Positions 59,881 to 64,000 of a DNA stretch of 64,000 nucleotides are shown one piece after another. Origin of the DNA: Spirosoma taeanense (lineage in GTDB: Bacteria; Bacteroidota; Bacteroidia; Cytophagales; Spirosomataceae). How positions within the stretch are numbered: the stretch's first letter is position 1; each line of letters starts with the position of its first letter. The stretch lies in the NCBI RefSeq assembly GCF_013127955.1, contig NZ_CP053435.1, positions 3,943,001-4,007,000 on the forward strand, given 5' to 3'. The notes beneath the pieces were generated by a model, which had not been told where the DNA came from, made no database searches, and saw only the letters and a list, made by a program, of their open reading frames with translations. The translations under genes were made by a program, and so were the position numbers.

Positions 59881-61767
59881 TTAGCGCGGCCATTTGTCCA
59901 GCGGCAGCACTGGTTTTGTCGCCTGCTGAATGGCTTTTTCGGGGATCAGCATTACGGTCAGGTTCCCTTTCGTGTTAGCGGGCATCGTCACCTCAAAGCC
60001 AACCAGCTGCGTACCGGGATTGGGCGCGTCGTAGTCATGGGGCGGGTCGGTTGGCCAGGTTTTCAGCGTAACGTCTGCGGGTTCCTGAACCTGAAGAATA
60101 AGCTTCTTGCCATCTTTAGTCAGTTCAGCCCGGTTCCTGCCTGTCAGGTTTACGGTGGCTCCCGTCAGCATCGTCCAGCGAACAGTCGCGTTTTTGGCGG
60201 CAGTTTCCAGCTCATCGCGCACTACGACGTACGCCTGATCGACGATAGCAATGCCCCGGTTGGCGCTCGCCAGTGAGCCTTCATACAGGCCCGTCAGGTT
60301 AGTGGCCGCGCTCATAAAGGGAGGTTTTTTCGAGGCATGGGTGATGGTGGCGTTTCCGTTAACCCGCTGCGCTTCGTTGTTCACGGTAAGCGTATTGTGT
60401 ACCTGATTGGAATACCGGTACACCTGCCACCGCTGCGAGTTCTGCTCCTTATCCCACAGCTTTACGCCTTTGGATTCGAGCGAGTTATAATCCTGCATGC
60501 CAAAATCCATCGCCCACCGAACGCCATCGGCTTCCATCACGAACGAGCCAACGTCCATGTGCGCGTGATTAACCGAGGGCGAACCGGCTTTCAGGCCCAC
60601 GAACAGCGCATCCGGATCGGTCCAGGAGGTTCGCATCAGGGCCACAGGGCTTTTTCCTTCGCCAACCCATACCGTTGCCTTCGGCTCGGGTATGCTGTTT
60701 ACCCGGATGCCTCCGCTCCATAACATGATGGCCGGCATCAGCCGATCCCGGACGTGGCTTTGGGCGTCGCTGTTCAGCAGGCGATTTCGTTCTACCCACA
60801 GCAGCGAGGGGTCTTTTAGCTTATTGGCAAACCAGAACATAGCCGGTTGCAGACTACCGCCCGTTCCGGCATCGGAATAGTTGAACGAATTGCCCGACGG
60901 TCCGGTCATATTGGCCAGATACCCGGCGGTTTTCAAAAAACCGGGCTGATTCGACAGACCAAAATCCTGACCAAACGCTTTCTCCAGGGCGCTGATTAGC
61001 ATTACGTTGAAACTGGTTCCGTACCCCCAGTAGCTATACCCCTCGGGGTAAGCGCCATCCGGTGCGTAATCGGCCATGGGCAGCACCACGCTTTCGATAG
61101 CCCGATTGATAACCGTTCGGGCGAGTTCGGGCTGGTCTTCAGAGATCGCCAGTGCGCCATAGGTCATGCCCGCGTTGCACACCTGATTCCAGTTGTGCGA
61201 GGCTTTCAGCCAGCTGTTGTACCGCGTATCGAATGAGGGTTCAATCCCTTTTTTCAGAATAGCGTCTTTGATGGCCGAGCGGGCAGCGGGCGACAGATCG
61301 TTGTACAGCCAATCGTACCCAATGGCGACGGCCATGGTCATTTCGGCCACGTCCAGAAAGTGCGACGGGTTCCAGTCGCTGAATGCCGACACGGCCAGTA
61401 GTTCCTTTTCCGCTCGCTGCAGATACGTTGGCTGCCGGGTCATCCGCCAGGCGTAGGACAGAAAAAACAGCCGACGTAACGCTTCCCGCGATTTGTCCAG
61501 CAACCGACGCCCAATCTGGATGCGTTCGACCGGCGCAACGGCCAGCATTCGGTCGCATTCGGCCAGGATGGCCTGATGAACGTTCTGCCAGGCGTTGTCG
61601 GCAGCAATGGTTTTCCGGATGGCCTGCTCCTCGCCCTGACGTAACAGAATCCGGGGGTGGGCTGACAGTGGGGTCGTGGGCCCGATGGGGTTGTTCTGCG
61701 CCTGTACGCCAACCTTGGATAACACCAGAAACGTAACGCAGACCAGGAGCGAAAAAAGAGGGTTCAT
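59881..61767 (-). CDS. Heparinase II/III-like polysaccharide lyase, exported
   Basis: The 628-residue protein has a signal peptide (ending near VQAQ). The alpha-toroid part is seen at about residues 90-330, with LKASHNWNQVCNAGMTYGALA and DGAYPEGYSYWGYGTS, and a beta-sandwich part follows from about residue 360 (VNHAHMDVGSFVMEADGVRW). The likely catalytic residues are His and Tyr in these blocks. Family members cleave uronic-acid polysaccharides such as alginate or heparin-like chains. The substrate is not determined. Confidence 0.87.
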   Translation of the reverse strand: MNPLFSLLVCVTFLVLSKVGVQAQNNPIGPTTPLSAHPRILLRQGEEQAIRKTIAADNAWQNVHQAILAECDRMLAVAPVERIQIGRRLLDKSREALRRLFFLSYAWRMTRQPTYLQRAEKELLAVSAFSDWNPSHFLDVAEMTMAVAIGYDWLYNDLSPAARSAIKDAILKKGIEPSFDTRYNSWLKASHNWNQVCNAGMTYGALAISEDQPELARTVINRAIESVVLPMADYAPDGAYPEGYSYWGYGTSFNVMLISALEKAFGQDFGLSNQPGFLKTAGYLANMTGPSGNSFNYSDAGTGGSLQPAMFWFANKLKDPSLLWVERNRLLNSDAQSHVRDRLMPAIMLWSGGIRVNSIPEPKATVWVGEGKSPVALMRTSWTDPDALFVGLKAGSPSVNHAHMDVGSFVMEADGVRWAMDFGMQDYNSLESKGVKLWDKEQNSQRWQVYRYSNQVHNTLTVNNEAQRVNGNATITHASKKPPFMSAATNLTGLYEGSLASANRGIAIVDQAYVVVRDELETAAKNATVRWTMLTGATVNLTGRNRAELTKDGKKLILQVQEPADVTLKTWPTDPPHDYDAPNPGTQLVGFEVTMPANTKGNLTVMLIPEKAIQQATKPVLPLDKWPR

Positions 61768-61842
61768 AAAAAGCCGATTTATTGAAAAAGCCGCCCGCTG
61801 GAGGCCAGCCGCAGCCAGGTCGGGCGGCTTTGTTTCGCAGCC

Positions 61843-62634
61843 TTAGAAATCCGTGTCGGCCTGGTTAAAATCCATCTCCTTAATCCAGATGTTCCGATAC
61901 AGCACATCATGCCCTTCGGCCTGTAGTTTAAGCCCGCCGGGCGCATCGGTAATGCCTTTGCCGCCGTCGTTACCGCCGTCCATGCCGGAGTTTGGTCCGC
62001 CCCAGACCTGATTAATCGTCTGGTTCGTGTGCACTTTCTTGCCGTTGAAATACATCGTCATCATCGCGGGTTCGGTGCGTTTGCCGTCCTGAAAACGAGC
62101 CGCCCGGAATTGAATGTCGTAGGCATTCCACTTGCCGATACCGTTGTAGGCGTAATAGGGCGAGGGCGATTCGTTGATCACGGCTCCCAGTCCGTGCCGG
62201 GTGGTGTCGCCGTCGAATATCTGAATCTCGTAGCGGTTCTGCAGGTACACGCCACTGTTGCCACCGGACTTGCTGACGTAAAACTCGACGTGCAGCCGGA
62301 AATCGCGGTACGGTTTCTTGGTCACAATGTCGGCGGCTCCGTATTTGCCGCCCGCAGCTGAGGGGTCATTGCTGTTCAGGGCCATACCGCTCCCAGCCGG
62401 ATCATTCTCAACCGTCCACTTGATGGGCAGCGTAGCGGCCAGTCGCGGCCCCTGCCAGTACGTCCACTTTTCGTCGAGCGTTTTGCGGGAACCATCAAAC
62501 AGCACCTCAGCCCCTTTGGGCGCTTTGACGCCAATGCCTACGTCGGGCTTACTGACGGAGATCATGCCAGCGCTGACTACCAGCAGCAGTAAGGCAGGCA
62601 ATACGATACTTGGATTACGGATGAACGCGATCAT
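61843..62634 (-). CDS. DUF1080 (3-keto-disaccharide hydrolase-type) secreted protein
   Basis: The 263-residue protein has a signal peptide and a single concanavalin-like DUF1080 domain. Marks include GGKYGAADIVTKKPYRDF, NSGVYLQNRYEIQIFD and AYDIQFRAARFQDGK. Some members cleave 3-keto-glycosides in the periplasm; others only bind carbohydrate. It is the first gene of a three-gene group with the lyase and the GH5 enzyme. A Bcr/CflA transporter gene is divergent from it. Confidence 0.88.
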   Translation of the reverse strand: MIAFIRNPSIVLPALLLLVVSAGMISVSKPDVGIGVKAPKGAEVLFDGSRKTLDEKWTYWQGPRLAATLPIKWTVENDPAGSGMALNSNDPSAAGGKYGAADIVTKKPYRDFRLHVEFYVSKSGGNSGVYLQNRYEIQIFDGDTTRHGLGAVINESPSPYYAYNGIGKWNAYDIQFRAARFQDGKRTEPAMMTMYFNGKKVHTNQTINQVWGGPNSGMDGGNDGGKGITDAPGGLKLQAEGHDVLYRNIWIKEMDFNQADTDF

Positions 62635-62821
62635 GAGGTCGTGACTGGTTAGATTAAATTAACGAAACGATACACTTACGTAAGAATATCCGTCGCCACA
62701 TCTACCGGTGTCGAACGACCATAGCTTATTACCGAAACCTAAAGTTATCAGACTAGATTATCTGGATTGGAACAAACGCGCAGGTGTAAACGTCTTTTCA
62801 AAGAAGCTCCGTCCTGAACGC

Positions 62822-64000
62822 ATGACACGCCGACAGCATTTTATAATTATTTTGATCCTGGGGACGCTCTCCACGATCAGTCCCTTTTCGATTGATATGT
62901 ATCTGCCGGGCTTTCCGGCCATTGCCCAAAGTCTTCACACAACCATTGCGCAGGTTCAGTTATCGCTGACGGCTTACCTGATTGGTATTTCGGTGGGGCA
63001 GCTTCTTTACGGACCCCTGCTTGACCGTTACGGCCGGAAACTGCCGCTGTATGCAGGTCTGGTTATTTATCTGCTGGCTTCGATTGGCTGCGCGACCACC
63101 ACCTCCATTGAAACCCTGATTCTGATGCGGCTTTTGCAGGCCCTGGGTGGCTGTGTGGGTCTGGTGGCAGCTCAGGCGCTGGTGCGCGACATCTTTCCGG
63201 TTAATGAAATTGCGCAGGTCTTTTCGCTGCTGACGCTGGTTGTGGCCGTCTCCCCCATGATTGCCCCAACAATTGGCGGCTATGCCACTGTCGCTTTCGG
63301 CTGGCACTCCATCTTCCTGATTCTGGCCGGTATTACGGCTCTGATTCTGGTCAGCATTTATTTTCTTCTGCCGGATGGTAAAGCGCCTGATCCTTCGCTG
63401 TCGCTACGTCCGAAAGCCGTTCTGGGTAGTTTCTGGATGGTGTTGAAGCAGCCGCAATTTCTGACGTATGCGCTGGTGGGCGGCATCGCTACGTCGGCCC
63501 CCTTCGCCTATATCTCCGGCTCGCCCGATGTGTTCATGAACATCTATAAAGTTAGCGAGCAGGAATACGGCTGGATTTTTGCCTTCCTGGCCATTGCCAT
63601 CATCGCCCCAACCCAATTGAACCGTATTCTCCTGAAACGATTCACCAGCGAGCAAATCATCCAGACCGTCCTGATCTATCAGTCTCTTGTCGGGGTGCTG
63701 CTGGTGGGGGGAACCTGGGCGGGCTGGTATGGGCAATACGGCCTGATTGGTATGCTGTTTCTGTTCCTGGCCGGGCAGGGGCTGACCGGACCAAACGCGT
63801 CGGCGCTTTCACTGGCTCCGTTTGTCCGGCACGCGGGCAGCGCTGCGGCCCTGATGGGCAGCTTTCGGATGGGGTTTGGCGCGCTGGTATCGGCTACCGT
63901 GAGCCTGCTGCACAACAACACGGCCGTTCCGATGGTGGGTGTCATGACGTTCTGCGCCGTCAGTGCCCTACTCATTCTCCTCATTGGCCAACGCGCTATT
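62822..64000 (+). CDS. Bcr/CflA-family multidrug MFS transporter (3' end outside window)
   Basis: The frame is open from the ATG at 62822 to the end of the window (393 codons). The product has repeated membrane helices and the Bcr/CflA marks PFSIDMYLPGFPAIA, GQLLYGPLLDRYGRK and ALVRDIFP. These proteins export drugs, sulfonamides or cysteine with proton exchange. The gene is divergent from the DUF1080 gene, with a 187-base intergenic region. Confidence 0.9.
   Translation, partial: MTRRQHFIIILILGTLSTISPFSIDMYLPGFPAIAQSLHTTIAQVQLSLTAYLIGISVGQLLYGPLLDRYGRKLPLYAGLVIYLLASIGCATTTSIETLILMRLLQALGGCVGLVAAQALVRDIFPVNEIAQVFSLLTLVVAVSPMIAPTIGGYATVAFGWHSIFLILAGITALILVSIYFLLPDGKAPDPSLSLRPKAVLGSFWMVLKQPQFLTYALVGGIATSAPFAYISGSPDVFMNIYKVSEQEYGWIFAFLAIAIIAPTQLNRILLKRFTSEQIIQTVLIYQSLVGVLLVGGTWAGWYGQYGLIGMLFLFLAGQGLTGPNASALSLAPFVRHAGSAAALMGSFRMGFGALVSATVSLLHNNTAVPMVGVMTFCAVSALLILLIGQRAI

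Noticed and set aside
1-64000. CRISPR arrays, tRNA or rRNA genes, insertion sequences
   Set aside because: No regularly spaced repeats, no tRNA-like cloverleaf, no rRNA sequence and no transposase or integrase reading frame were seen.

Overview
The window looks like chromosomal DNA of a Bacteroidota bacterium of the order Cytophagales, most like Spirosoma and its relatives (inference). The grounds are two SusC/SusD pairs, many secreted enzymes with signal peptides or Tat signals, several TAnnTTTG-type promoter boxes, high-G+C codon use and no tRNA, rRNA, integrase or transposase. About 49 genes are supported, four of them carrying apparent single-base frameshifts.

Layout. Positions 1-8587 hold a partial PQQ sugar dehydrogenase, a secreted bicupin, a frameshifted Gfo/Idh/MocA oxidoreductase, a secreted protein of unknown role, a TonB-dependent receptor, an alpha/beta hydrolase and a DEAD-box helicase. 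From about 8640 to 12480 the DNA becomes strikingly AT-rich. This island carries an 859-residue LRR-Roc-COR GTPase with a C-terminal nuclease-like domain and a small one-helix membrane protein, and it is the best candidate for a horizontally acquired defence or conflict system. Two DinB-family genes follow.

From 34977 down to 14087, thirteen minus-strand genes form a sugar-acid utilisation locus: a LacI regulator, an enolase-superfamily dehydratase, SusC/SusD, two more dehydratases, a second SusC/SusD, a mutarotase-like protein, a PQQ dehydrogenase with a cytochrome c domain, 2-keto-3-deoxygalactonate kinase, KDPGal-type aldolase and an ExuT-like transporter. Read together they suggest a De Ley-Doudoroff route whose oxidation and dehydration steps occur in the periplasm: sugar to lactone or aldonate, to 2-keto-3-deoxy acid, import, phosphorylation and cleavage to pyruvate plus glyceraldehyde 3-phosphate. 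A LacI-type operator lies in front of the regulator gene and another in front of the first dehydratase.

From 35211 to 64000 there are an orphan CheB domain, a LytS-type sensor kinase, two further helicases with variant motif II, two MNT/HEPN modules whose HEPN genes are both broken, M1 and M61 peptidases, a serine hydrolase, a GH95-MFS-dehydrogenase operon, a winged-helix protein with an in-frame minisatellite, two VOC proteins, an SDR, an SGNH hydrolase, a GH5/heparinase-like/DUF1080 group and a partial Bcr/CflA transporter. All assignments come from reading the sequence by eye; no database search was run.
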